A DNA stretch of 16,530 bases from Patescibacteria group bacterium (GCA_015491145.1 WFWM01000002.1:1-16530); one strand, 5' to 3'. Shown: positions 8,250-15,152, counted from the first letter of the stretch. A program made the numbers and translations. Notes: a model not told the origin generated them from the sequence alone.

Positions 8250-8320
8250 GAGCATTCGCCGCAGCGAACCAATGAGCATTCTCAGAGGTTCTATTACGAG
8301 CAATAACCCGTGAAAATCGT

Positions 8321-8860
8321 ATGAATTTGTGGCACGACATCCCTGCGGGAAGCGAGGAGGCGATGAATGTGATCGTCGAGATCCCCCGCTTCTCGAAGAA
8401 CAAGTACGAGATAGATAAAAAGACAGGGCTCATCAAGCTCGATCGCCCAATGCACACCGCGCAGGACTACCCCTTCGACTACGGCTTCGTGCCGCAAACT
8501 TACTGGGATGACAACGACCCGCTCGATGTCATCCTTCTCACCACCTACCCGCTCTTGCTGGGCATCCTCGTAGAAGCGAGACCAGTTGGCCTGCTTGAGA
8601 TGACCGACGATGGGGAGGAAGACCACAAGATTATTGCGGTGCCTACAGAAGACCCGCGGTTTGCTCGTGTGCTGGATCTCAAGGATATCAATCCCCACAC
8701 ACTGAAGGAAATAGAGCACTTCTTCGCCACCTACAAGAAACTGCAGGATAAGGAGGTGGTGGTGAAGGGATTCTCTGGTGCTGCCGAAGCTCGGGCCGCC
8801 TTCGCACGCGCGAGAGAGCTCTATCGGGAACGTTTCGCCTCCGACGGCGCGTCATCGTGA
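8321..8860 (+). CDS. ppa: Inorganic pyrophosphatase (family I, soluble)
   Basis: A 179-residue family I enzyme, close to the 175 residues of E. coli Ppa. It hydrolyses pyrophosphate to two phosphates in the cytoplasm using Mg2+, pulling nucleic-acid and aminoacyl-tRNA synthesis forward. The signature DNDPLDV (64-70) supplies the metal-binding Asp64, Asp66 and Asp69. Other expected active-site residues are present: Glu20, Lys28, Glu30, Arg42, Tyr50, Tyr54, Asp96-Asp97, Asp101, Lys103 and Tyr138-Lys139. The start gives the family-typical N-terminus MNLWHDIPAG. There is no SD before the ATG. A consensus promoter lies at 8221-8249, so it can be expressed apart from nusA. Nothing is missing or fused; the C-terminal 20 residues (ARARELYRERFASDGASS) are a helix plus a short tail. 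Confidence 0.97.
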   Translation: MNLWHDIPAGSEEAMNVIVEIPRFSKNKYEIDKKTGLIKLDRPMHTAQDYPFDYGFVPQTYWDDNDPLDVILLTTYPLLLGILVEARPVGLLEMTDDGEEDHKIIAVPTEDPRFARVLDLKDINPHTLKEIEHFFATYKKLQDKEVVVKGFSGAAEARAAFARARELYRERFASDGASS

Positions 8861-8895
8861 CCTGATGAGGAGTGAGACTTATCCCCACTCTAGGC

Positions 8896-8938
8896 CCTTG
8901 CCTGCGGGTGGGTGTGGTATGCTTTGTCACAGGCAAGG
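8896..8938 (+). promoter_or_regulatory. Inverted repeat enclosing an extended -10 promoter
   Basis: CCTTGCCTG (8896-8904) is matched perfectly by CAGGCAAGG (8930-8938), a 9-bp inverted repeat 25 bases apart. Between the arms lies TGGTATGCT (8915-8923), an extended -10 (TG-N-TATGCT), with predicted +1 near 8930 at the edge of the right arm. It could be a two-site operator, or a stem-loop formed in read-through RNA from ppa. No T tract follows, so I do not call a terminator. Confidence 0.45.
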
Positions 8939-8947
8939 AGTGAGGAA

Positions 8948-9004
8948 GTGATCGTTTTCGCTCGCGAGAGATGGAGCCTCTTTCTTATTACCAGTCTGCG
9001 TTAA
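8948..9004 (+). CDS. Possible 18-residue leader peptide
   Basis: A GTG-initiated frame of 18 codons ending in TAA, reading MIVFARERWSLFLITSLR, starts 7 bases after AAGGAG (8935-8940). That is one of the very few well-placed Shine-Dalgarno sequences in the window. It lies just after the extended -10 at 8915-8923 and ends 16 bases before the ATG of the coiled-coil gene. It could be a leader peptide that couples or controls translation of that gene, or a small amphipathic peptide in its own right. The frame is too short for composition to tell, so it may be chance. Confidence 0.3.
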   Translation: MIVFARERWSLFLITSLR

Positions 9005-9020
9005 GAGCGCCTACACCCTT

Positions 9021-10043
9021 ATGACGAGCACAATCCGTCACCTCGCTTACCAGAGTCTTATCGCGGCTGCCGCCCTCGTCGGTGCGATGCTCCTCAGCGC
9101 ACTCCCTATCCAAATCCAAGCCTCGAGCGACGCGCTGCGTTCCAGTGACGCTGCAGGCAGGAAGGAGCCGCCTTCGGCGCGAACGATCCCTCCGCTTCCC
9201 CCTCAGCCTGCAGAGGTCCCGCTCCGAAAAGGAGAAGGTCACCAGCGGGGAGAGAGGTCTCCTGTGCAAGGTGAACGCCCCATCCCCAAGCCTCATCTTC
9301 GAAAACCGCTTGAAATCTCGCCAAAAGCAGTGAGCATCCAGGCGAAACGAGAAGTATTGGAGGAGAAAGAAAAGATGTTGAAGGAGAAGCGGGAACGAAT
9401 GGAGCGGTTCGAGCGCCAGCGCATGCTCCGGGAGGAGGCGCGAGCGCGAGAGGGCGAGTTTGAAGAGCGCAAGGAGCAGTTGCGTCAACGGCTCGAGGAG
9501 CGGCGTGCAAAGGCTCGCGAACAGTTAAAGGAACGCCGACGTGCGCTCGTCCTTCGCATTGATGCGCAGCTACAAAAAACCTTCAAGCGGATTAAGGAAC
9601 GTCTCTCGGCAGCGGTGGTTCGCCTCGAGAAGGTGGCCGACAAGCTGGAACGACGACTCAATCTCCTCGATGACCGGTTCGGCGCACGAGGGTTTGATAG
9701 CGCCGCCCCTCGAGCGGCGCTCGAGGAGGCTCGTGCCGCCATCGAGGAAGCACGGGGTCAGGTGGAAGCTCTCTCCTTCACGATGGACCTCTCGAGCCTC
9801 GCATCGCAGGAGGCATCCGACGACACTCGCATTGGCGAGGCTATCCGAGACGCGGTACAGGAAATGCGCTCGGAAGTGCGAGGAGCAATACAAGCAATCC
9901 ACAATGCCCGGCGGACACTGATAGAAGCGGTACGGGCTACGCGCGTGGCGCTTGGAGAGGTAAGACGGTCAGCCCGACCAAAGCAGGACAGGACTCCAGA
10001 CGAAGACGCGACGGCTGCCTCTGGCGAGCAAAACGAACGCTAA
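9021..10043 (+). CDS. Secreted or membrane-anchored coiled-coil protein of unknown function
   Basis: I do not recognise a family. The 340-residue protein begins with a signal-like segment: basic MTSTIRH, a hydrophobic stretch to about residue 32, and a plausible cleavage site after IQA (34). A Pro-rich, flexible region follows (about 48-100). A long, highly charged coiled coil rich in E, R and K spans about 106-215 (runs such as EEKEKMLKEKRERMERF), and a second helical region spans about 228-315 (AALEEARAAIEEARGQVEAL; IRDAVQEMRSEVRGAIQAIHNARRTLIEAV). The C-terminal tail is polar. It probably acts outside the membrane as a structural or scaffolding protein. A small membrane protein follows 54 bp downstream. 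The ATG at 9021 has no SD. No catalytic motif or cysteine pattern is visible. Confidence 0.75.
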   Translation: MTSTIRHLAYQSLIAAAALVGAMLLSALPIQIQASSDALRSSDAAGRKEPPSARTIPPLPPQPAEVPLRKGEGHQRGERSPVQGERPIPKPHLRKPLEISPKAVSIQAKREVLEEKEKMLKEKRERMERFERQRMLREEARAREGEFEERKEQLRQRLEERRAKAREQLKERRRALVLRIDAQLQKTFKRIKERLSAAVVRLEKVADKLERRLNLLDDRFGARGFDSAAPRAALEEARAAIEEARGQVEALSFTMDLSSLASQEASDDTRIGEAIRDAVQEMRSEVRGAIQAIHNARRTLIEAVRATRVALGEVRRSARPKQDRTPDEDATAASGEQNER

Positions 10044-10080
10044 GCAAACACTGCTTTCCTAAGAGTTATCCGCCCAGCCA

Positions 10081-10086
10081 CATAAC
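10081..10086 (+). promoter_or_regulatory. Possible -10 element for the small membrane protein gene
   Basis: CATAAC sits 11 bases before the ATG at 10098, preceded by CA. Exactly the same CACATAAC plus 11-base arrangement occurs before nusA. No -35 of good quality is seen and there is no SD. Confidence 0.25.
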
Positions 10087-10097
10087 ACCTCTCGCGT

Positions 10098-10469
10098 ATG
10101 ACAGACCAGCAAATTTCTCCTTCCTCTACCCAACCAGAGGGTGCTGTTCACCAAACAGCTATGCCCAACGAATCTCAAGACTCACCATCGCTGGAACGGG
10201 CTCCAGTTGGCCCTATCATTGCTGCCATTGTGGTGGTGGCAGTCCTCGCCATTGGAGGACTGTACTACTGGGGCAATCAGGCGAACGAAGTAGCGCAAGA
10301 GGAAGTAGGAACCCTCCCGGAGCAGCCGCAGGAGTCGGCCCCTTCCCCGGAAGCGCTCCAACAGGTGAGTGATCAGACCGACCTCGACACCATTGAGTCG
10401 GAACTGCAATTTGATGTGCAGCAGCTCGATGCGGAGTTGCAGAATCTCGACGCGGAGCTACAGTTCTAG
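10098..10469 (+). CDS. Small single-pass membrane protein with short C-terminal repeats
   Basis: A 123-residue protein of unknown function. A polar, disordered-looking N-terminus (1-36, rich in S, Q, P and E) is followed by one strong membrane segment (about 37-57, GPIIAAIVVVAVLAIGGLYYW) and an acidic tail of about 65 residues. The end of the tail is repetitive: IESELQF, QQLDAELQ and NLDAELQF (99-123), a heptad-like pattern that could pair with a coiled coil. There is no cleavable signal; topology is probably N-in, tail outside, given the short-loop positive charge (Arg34) before the helix. It follows the coiled-coil gene by 54 bp and precedes the 48-bp palindrome. The two may form a module in which the LDAELQ tail contacts the coiled coil; that is inference from proximity and composition only. 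Confidence 0.75.
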   Translation: MTDQQISPSSTQPEGAVHQTAMPNESQDSPSLERAPVGPIIAAIVVVAVLAIGGLYYWGNQANEVAQEEVGTLPEQPQESAPSPEALQQVSDQTDLDTIESELQFDVQQLDAELQNLDAELQF

Positions 10470-10485
10470 TGGCACAATCCGGCAT

Positions 10486-10533
10486 TCCAACGCACTGCCC
10501 CTGCTGCGGCCGCAGCAGGGGCAGTGCGTTGGA
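10486..10533. repeat. 48-bp perfect palindrome between the small membrane protein gene and tig
   Basis: Bases 10486-10509 are the exact reverse complement of 10510-10533, centred on GCGGCCGC. In RNA this would fold into a hairpin of about 22 bp with a 4-base loop. No T tract follows on either strand, so it is not a textbook intrinsic terminator, although it may still stop or stabilise transcripts. The right arm runs into TTGGAG (10529-10534), the probable -35 of tig. Confidence 0.9.
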
Positions 10534-10557
10534 GTATCCCACTACCTATGGTAGAGT
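10529..10557 (+). promoter_or_regulatory. Promoter for tig (leaderless geometry)
   Basis: TTGGAG (10529-10534), a 17-bp spacer and TAGAGT (10552-10557), then only 8 bases to the tig ATG at 10566. Predicted +1 falls within a base or two of the start codon. The -35 overlaps the right end of the 48-bp palindrome. Confidence 0.55.
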
Positions 10558-10565
10558 GAGCCACT

Positions 10566-11702
10566 ATGGCTGATACCCAGACACCTCCCCCTCCTGTCAT
10601 CGAAAAAGTCGAACGCGCACCCCACAGTGAGGTGCACATTTCCGGCACCGTGCCACCTGCTGCCCACACCTTGCTGCGCCAACAGGCGATCGCCAATCTC
10701 GCTCAGCACCTCGTGCTCGACGGGTTTCGCCCCGGCAAGGTGCCACCTGCCATTGCAGAGAAGCATTTAGAGCCACGCCGCGTTATTGAGGAGGTGCTGC
10801 GCCTTGCCCTCGAGCCGCATCTTCCCAAACTCCTGCGCGAGCACGCTCCGCGTCCGGCAGCCCAGCCGATGCTTGTGGTGGAGGAGCAGAATGTGTCCGA
10901 AGGCGAAGGTATTCCCTTCACCCTCATCGTTCCCGTGTACCCGGATATCACGCTCCCGGACTACCGCGCAATCGCCCGTTCCATCATTCAAGAGAGCGCC
11001 TCCTCTTCCGATGGAGGAGAAGAGGAGGCGGTGGAACGCGCGCTTACCCTCCTGCGGAAGGAACACGCGCTCAAGACCAGAAAGGAACTCAACCCCAATG
11101 ACACCTCAACGATCGACGACATCCGTGAAGAGGATCTCCCGCCCCTCACCGACGAAGTGGCACGCGGCCTTGGGCCCTTCCAGTCGGTGCAGGAGCTCCG
11201 AGAAGCCCTGCGGAAGGATATGCACACCTACCTTGCCGCAGAGCGCACGCAGGCAACGCGGGAGGCGCTTCTGCAAGCGCTTATTGCTGCTACCCCCTTT
11301 GAGGTGCCCCGCATCTTCGTAGAGCTGGAGTTGATGAGAATGATGGAGGCAATTGCCGTGCAGCTTGCTGCGGCGGGCAAGACGCTCGAAGCCTTCCTTG
11401 AAGCGCAGGGGGAGCAGCGAGAAAAGCTACTGCAATCATGGGAAGAACAGGCCACACTGCGGGTGAAAGGACAGCTCCTCCTCAACGCCATTGCGCAGCA
11501 GGAGGGGATAACGCCTGATGAGAACCGTGTGCAGAAGGAAGCGGATGCGGTCCTTGCCCGCAATCCTGCCCTCAATCGCGAGCAGGTAGCATCCATCATC
11601 CGCCAGCAGCTGCAGAACGAGGCGGTGTTCCACCTCCTCCTTGGCGGTCAGCAGGAGTCTCCCTCTCCTTCACCGGCAACAAAGGAAGGAAAGGAGGCGT
11701 GA
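10566..11702 (+). CDS. tig: Trigger factor lacking the PPIase domain
   Basis: A 378-residue ribosome-associated chaperone that shields nascent chains at the exit tunnel. The ribosome-binding N-terminal domain (about 10-140) has the signature GFRPGKVP (53-60), matching the family GFRxGKxP loop. After [12 protein letters not shown] (122-133) the sequence moves almost directly to the C-terminal substrate-binding helices (about 150-360, with [10 protein letters not shown]...[20 protein letters not shown] and the [13 protein letters not shown] segment). The FKBP-type peptidyl-prolyl isomerase domain that normally sits between them is absent, which explains the short length compared with about 430 residues in E. 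coli. The C-terminal tail is Ser/Pro-rich. clpP begins 43 bp later, as in many bacteria where tig and clpP are neighbours, but each gene seems to have its own promoter here. Confidence 0.93.
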   Translation: MADTQTPPPPVIEKVERAPHSEVHISGTVPPAAHTLLRQQAIANLAQHLVLDGFRPGKVPPAIAEKHLEPRRVIEEVLRLALEPHLPKLLREHAPRPAAQPMLVVEEQNVSEGEGIPFTLIVPVYPDITLPDYRAIARSIIQESASSSDGGEEEAVERALTLLRKEHALKTRKELNPNDTSTIDDIREEDLPPLTDEVARGLGPFQSVQELREALRKDMHTYLAAERTQATREALLQALIAATPFEVPRIFVELELMRMMEAIAVQLAAAGKTLEAFLEAQGEQREKLLQSWEEQATLRVKGQLLLNAIAQQEGITPDENRVQKEADAVLARNPALNREQVASIIRQQLQNEAVFHLLLGGQQESPSPSPATKEGKEA

Positions 11703-11706
11703 AGAG

Positions 11707-11735
11707 TTGCTCTGCATTGGAGCGCTTGCTAGGAT
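11707..11735 (+). promoter_or_regulatory. Promoter for clpP
   Basis: TTGCTC (11707-11712), a 17-bp spacer and TAGGAT (11730-11735), then 10 bases to ATG 11746. Predicted +1 is about 11742, downstream of the alternative ATG at 11734, so this promoter favours the 11746 start. No SD is present. Confidence 0.5.
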
Positions 11736-11745
11736 GGCACCACCT

Positions 11746-12357
11746 ATGACCTACCTGATACCTACGGTTATCGAGAAAACCTCCTTTGGAGAGCGTGCCT
11801 ACGACATCTACTCACGGCTCCTGAAAGAGCGTATCGTGTTCCTGGGGGGCACCATCAATGATGCGGTAGCGAACACCGTGGTTGCCCAGCTCCTCTTCCT
11901 CGAAGCAGAGGACCCGAAGAAAGATGTTTGGCTCTACATCAACTCCGGCGGAGGTGTCGTCTCTGCCGGCCTCGCCATTCTCGACACGATGGAGCATATC
12001 AAACCGAGTGTCGCCACCGTCTGCATTGGTATGTGCGCCTCAATGGCATCAGTGGTGCTCTCGGCGGGGGAACGAGGAAAGCGCTACATCCTGCCAAATG
12101 CGGAGGTGATGATTCACCAACCGTGGGGCGGAGTGGAAGGGCAAGCCTCCGACATCGAAATCACAGCGCGGCACATTCTCCGCACGCGCGAACGGTTGAA
12201 CCGAATCCTCGCCGAGAACACAGGGCAGAAGCTCTCCCGCATCGAGAAGGATGTGGACCGCGATTTCTTTATGACCGCAGAGGAGGCGGTAGCCTACGGC
12301 ATTGTCGACCATATTCTTTCCCCCGCCCGACAGAAGAAGCAACGGGGGCGCCGTTGA
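11746..12357 (+). CDS. clpP: ATP-dependent Clp protease proteolytic subunit ClpP
   Basis: A 203-residue serine peptidase that forms the double-heptamer chamber for ClpX- or ClpC/A-driven protein degradation. The catalytic triad is intact by alignment to S. aureus ClpP: Ser99 in GMCASMAS, His124 in [11 protein letters not shown] and Asp173 in KDVDRDFF. The N-terminus [30 protein letters not shown] is typical and has no long propeptide. The substrate-binding loop reads [12 protein letters not shown] where most ClpPs have YINSPGGSVTAG, so the Pro and the second Ser are replaced. ATG 11746 is chosen because the predicted transcript begins after the in-frame ATG at 11734 and because MTYLIP matches the family. 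No Clp ATPase gene is in the window. The C-terminus is short and basic (RQKKQRGRR). Confidence 0.96.
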   Translation: MTYLIPTVIEKTSFGERAYDIYSRLLKERIVFLGGTINDAVANTVVAQLLFLEAEDPKKDVWLYINSGGGVVSAGLAILDTMEHIKPSVATVCIGMCASMASVVLSAGERGKRYILPNAEVMIHQPWGGVEGQASDIEITARHILRTRERLNRILAENTGQKLSRIEKDVDRDFFMTAEEAVAYGIVDHILSPARQKKQRGRR

Positions 12358-12382
12358 AGGAGGAGGGGAGCTGTGCTACCCT
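12354..12382 (+). promoter_or_regulatory. Promoter at the end of clpP reading toward rny
   Basis: TTGAAG (12354-12359) overlaps the clpP stop codon; a 17-bp spacer leads to TACCCT (12377-12382). Predicted +1 is near 12389, which would give rny a leader of roughly 245 bases or produce a separate small RNA. Confidence 0.4.
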
Positions 12383-12635
12383 AGCCCATTGGCAAGAGGG
12401 GTTGGGTATGGAGCGGAAAAGAGGCTCCTCTTCGCTGGTTTCGTTATCCATCCGTGGTATGTGGCGCACTCAAGGAGACGTGTCGTGCAAGCAAGCAGGT
12501 AGTCTGCACAGGCTTCCATCCACAACGAGTGCTCGCAAGAGCGTGAGGTTGCTTCTCCATTACGCTCGATTGGGAGTGTAGAACTGCTCATCCTCCTTCT
12601 GATGCGCCGCAGCCACCTTGTGTGAGCGGGTGCGT
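12358..12635 (+). other. Structured non-coding leader or possible small RNA before rny
   Basis: 278 bp with no credible gene; its open frames are short and lack coding character. It can form a bulged hairpin at 12412-12436 (AGCG...CGCT outside AAGAG-GCTC-CTCTT) and a 6-bp hairpin capped by a GCAA (GNRA) tetraloop at 12529-12544. A promoter-like pair lies at its left end. I do not recognise SRP RNA, 6S RNA, tmRNA or RNase P RNA. It is either a regulated rny leader or an unannotated small RNA. Confidence 0.35.
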
Positions 12636-14162
12636 ATGTCGTTCTCCCTGTTCCTCGCCCTCATCGGAGTATTCGCCCTCGGCGGGGCAGTAGGCTACAT
12701 CCTGCGATGGGCTATTGCGTTATCCAAGCGCGGCTCGCTCGAGCTGGAACTGAAGCAGCGCCTACTCGAGGCAAAGGAGGAGGCGTCGAAGATACTCGAG
12801 CGGGCTGAATCGGAGGCGCAACGCCTCCTTGAAGAGCGCCTTGAGTCCATTACGGAACGAGAACGGAGTGTACAGAAATTAGAGGAACGCCTCATTGCAC
12901 GAGAAGAGGCGCTCGACAAACGCCTCGCCGAGTACGAAGCGGCCCAAAAAGCCATCGAGGAAGAAAAGCAGCGGCTCGTCAAGGAGCAAGCGGCAATTGC
13001 AAAGCAACGGGAAGAGGTGCAGACAGCACTCGAAAAGGTTGCCGGTATGTCGCGGCAGGAGGCGCTGGAAGCGCTCTACGCTCGACTGGAGCAGGAGCAC
13101 GAGGAGGATATTATGCGGCGCATTCACAAACTCGAGCAGGAGGGAGAGGCTCGATTCGAGCGGAAGGCGCAGGAAATCCTCACGAGCGTGATTCACCGGC
13201 TCGGCAATTCTGTCGCTTCTGATGTGATGGCGACCATCGTCCCTATCCCTTCGGAAGATATGAAAGGGAAAATTATCGGAAAGGAGGGACGCAACATCAA
13301 GGCGTTTGAGCGGGCAACCGGGGTTGAAGTCATTATCGACGACTCCCCTGGCACGATTATGCTCTCCTCATTCGATCCAATTCGTCGGCAAATTGCCCGT
13401 ATTGCGCTGGAGAACCTTATGCTCGACGGCCGCATCCAGCCAGCACGGATCGAGGAGGCTGTTGAGAAAGCGAAGGAAGAGGTCAATAAAATCATCAAGC
13501 AGAAGGGGGAGGAGGCCGCCTACGAAGCAGGCGTCTTCAACCTAAACCCGAAGACGCTGATGATACTCGGCCGCCTCTACTTCCGCACGAGCTACGGGCA
13601 GAATGTGCTCCAACACTCGGTGGAAGTGGCACTCCTTGCCGGAATGCTTGCAGAAGAGCTCGGTGCTGATGTGCAGGTAGCGAAAGCCGGTGGTCTCGTG
13701 CATGACATTGGCAAGGCGCTCGACCATGAGGTGCAGGGGTCCCATGTGGAAATTGGTCGCAAAATTCTGATGAAGTTCGGGGAAGACGAGCGCATTATCA
13801 AAGCGATGCAGGCGCACCACGAGGAGTATCCGTATGAGACGATTGAGTCAGTCATCGTCCAGGTTGCCGATGCCATCTCTGCCGGCCGGCCGGGTGCCCG
13901 CCGTGATAGCGTGGAGCAGTACCTCAAGCGTCTTGAAGACTTAGAGGCAATTGCTACCTCCTTTGAAGGGGTACAGAAGGCTTATGCACTCTCAGCGGGC
14001 CGCGAAATTCGTGTCTTCGTGCAGCCGGAGGTAGTTTCCGATGTCGGGGCTCGCACGCTCGCCCGCAACATTGCTCGCCGTATTGAGGAAGAGCTCCGCT
14101 ACCCCGGCGAGATTAAGGTGCACGTGATCCGGGAGAACCGCGTTGTAGAATACGCACGATAG
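12636..14162 (+). CDS. rny: Ribonuclease Y
   Basis: A 508-residue membrane-anchored endoribonuclease that starts bulk mRNA decay, with a typical family length. In order: an N-terminal membrane helix (about 3-28), a long charged coiled coil (about 35-185), a KH RNA-binding domain (about 195-260, with GKIIGKEGRNIKAFE at 211-225) and an HD catalytic domain (about 320-420). The HD metal ligands appear as His327 in LQHSVEVA, His356-Asp357 in GLVHDIGKA, His394-His395 and Asp412 in QVADAISA. The C-terminal domain ends in HVIRENRVVEYAR. ATG 12636 is preferred because it places the hydrophobic anchor at the extreme N-terminus; a TTG at 12618 would add six residues. There is no SD. It is preceded by the structured 278-bp region and converges with pheA after 39 bp. 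Confidence 0.97.
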   Translation: MSFSLFLALIGVFALGGAVGYILRWAIALSKRGSLELELKQRLLEAKEEASKILERAESEAQRLLEERLESITERERSVQKLEERLIAREEALDKRLAEYEAAQKAIEEEKQRLVKEQAAIAKQREEVQTALEKVAGMSRQEALEALYARLEQEHEEDIMRRIHKLEQEGEARFERKAQEILTSVIHRLGNSVASDVMATIVPIPSEDMKGKIIGKEGRNIKAFERATGVEVIIDDSPGTIMLSSFDPIRRQIARIALENLMLDGRIQPARIEEAVEKAKEEVNKIIKQKGEEAAYEAGVFNLNPKTLMILGRLYFRTSYGQNVLQHSVEVALLAGMLAEELGADVQVAKAGGLVHDIGKALDHEVQGSHVEIGRKILMKFGEDERIIKAMQAHHEEYPYETIESVIVQVADAISAGRPGARRDSVEQYLKRLEDLEAIATSFEGVQKAYALSAGREIRVFVQPEVVSDVGARTLARNIARRIEEELRYPGEIKVHVIRENRVVEYAR

Positions 14163-14201
14163 GCCACGGCAAGCCGGACCTATCCCCTGCGGGCACACCG
14201 C

Positions 14202-15080
14202 TCAAGGTGCCGCTTGTTCCTGATGACCTCGCAGGCGATACGCGTGCGCCTCAAACACCCCAAGGATACGCACCTCGTCGGCAAAGAATGAGAGTTCCCT
14301 GAGCGCGTGCTGCATCGCGCTGCTTTCAGGATGTCCTTCCACTTCAATGTAAAATTGGGCGCGGGAGAACCGATCACCCGTGAGGTGCGACTCTATCTTC
14401 GTGAGGTTGAGTGCCGCGGTGGCAAACCCACCAATCGCCTTGTAGAGGGCCGCCGGCACGCTCTTGAGGGTAAACCAGAGCGCGGTGAGGAAGCGTGCCC
14501 CGCGCCGCAAGGGTGGATACGGTTGCGGAGCAGGGGCAAGCACGATGAACCGCGTCGTGTTGTGGTCTTCATCCTGCACATTCCTCGCGAGCACTTTGAG
14601 GCCGTAGTAAGTGCCGGCTGCCCGCGAGGCAATGGCGGCAATCGTCGGGTCCTCGCGTCGGGCAACCTCAGCAGCGGCGCCCGCCGTATCGTCAAATGGC
14701 ACCGGCTCAATCCCTTCCCGCTCGAGAAAGGCGGCACACTGCGCGAGCGCTTGTGGGTGGCTCAGCACCCTTCGGATCGTGCGTCGGGTTGCCTGCGGCA
14801 CTCCGAGGAGCTGGTGCCGAATGGGGAGGAACCACTCCCGCACAATCTGGACTGGAAACCGAGGGAGCAACAACTGCACATCGCTCACCCGCCCCGCCGT
14901 GGTGTTCTCAAGGGGAAGACAGGCATACGCGTCCGACTCTCTCTGGAGCCTCAGGAATACTTCCCGAAATGTGGGGAGCGCGACAACCTCCGCATCTGGG
15001 AACATCCCTCGGGCAGCCTCCTCCGAGTAGGCGCCACGCTGACCCTGAAAGAGCACAACCCTCGGGGCCATGCCGCTCAT
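14202..15080 (-). CDS. pheA: Prephenate dehydratase with C-terminal ACT domain
   Basis: A 292-residue monofunctional enzyme that converts prephenate to phenylpyruvate, the step before phenylalanine. The catalytic domain (about 7-182) starts VVLFQGQRGAYSEEAA and ends with the family TRF motif in DEDHNTTRFIVLA (Thr176-Arg177-Phe178), and has LPLENTTAGRV where PDTs have PIENS-type residues. An ACT domain (about 197-285) has SVPAALYKAIGGFATAALNLTKIESHLTG, matching the GALxxVLxxFAxxxINLTKIESRP phenylalanine-binding pattern. Three in-frame ATGs are possible (15113, 15080, 15071). 15080 is chosen because AAGGAGAGG sits about 9 bases before it. No chorismate mutase domain is fused and no other aromatic-pathway gene is nearby. 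It is divergent from HU and convergent with rny. Confidence 0.93.
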   Translation of the reverse strand: MSGMAPRVVLFQGQRGAYSEEAARGMFPDAEVVALPTFREVFLRLQRESDAYACLPLENTTAGRVSDVQLLLPRFPVQIVREWFLPIRHQLLGVPQATRRTIRRVLSHPQALAQCAAFLEREGIEPVPFDDTAGAAAEVARREDPTIAAIASRAAGTYYGLKVLARNVQDEDHNTTRFIVLAPAPQPYPPLRRGARFLTALWFTLKSVPAALYKAIGGFATAALNLTKIESHLTGDRFSRAQFYIEVEGHPESSAMQHALRELSFFADEVRILGVFEAHAYRLRGHQEQAAP

Positions 15081-15123
15081 CGTGCCACACCTCTCCTTTC
15101 CTTGCCACTCCACAGAAAATCTG

Positions 15124-15152
15124 TTGCCCTTTTCCCAATTTTTGCCTACAAT
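15124..15152 (+). promoter_or_regulatory. Strong sigma-70-type promoter upstream of the HU gene
   Basis: TTGCCC (15124-15129), a 17-bp spacer and TACAAT (15147-15152). Predicted +1 is about 15159, giving an approximately 60-base leader to the HU ATG. It lies in the divergent gap opposite pheA. Confidence 0.6.

Noticed and set aside
10486..10533. Palindrome as an intrinsic terminator
   Set aside because: The stem is strong enough, but neither strand has a T tract after it, so I list it as a palindrome of unknown function.
12358..12635. Known structured RNA (SRP, 6S, tmRNA, RNase P) in the clpP-rny gap
   Set aside because: I could not find the conserved elements of any of these; only generic hairpins are visible.
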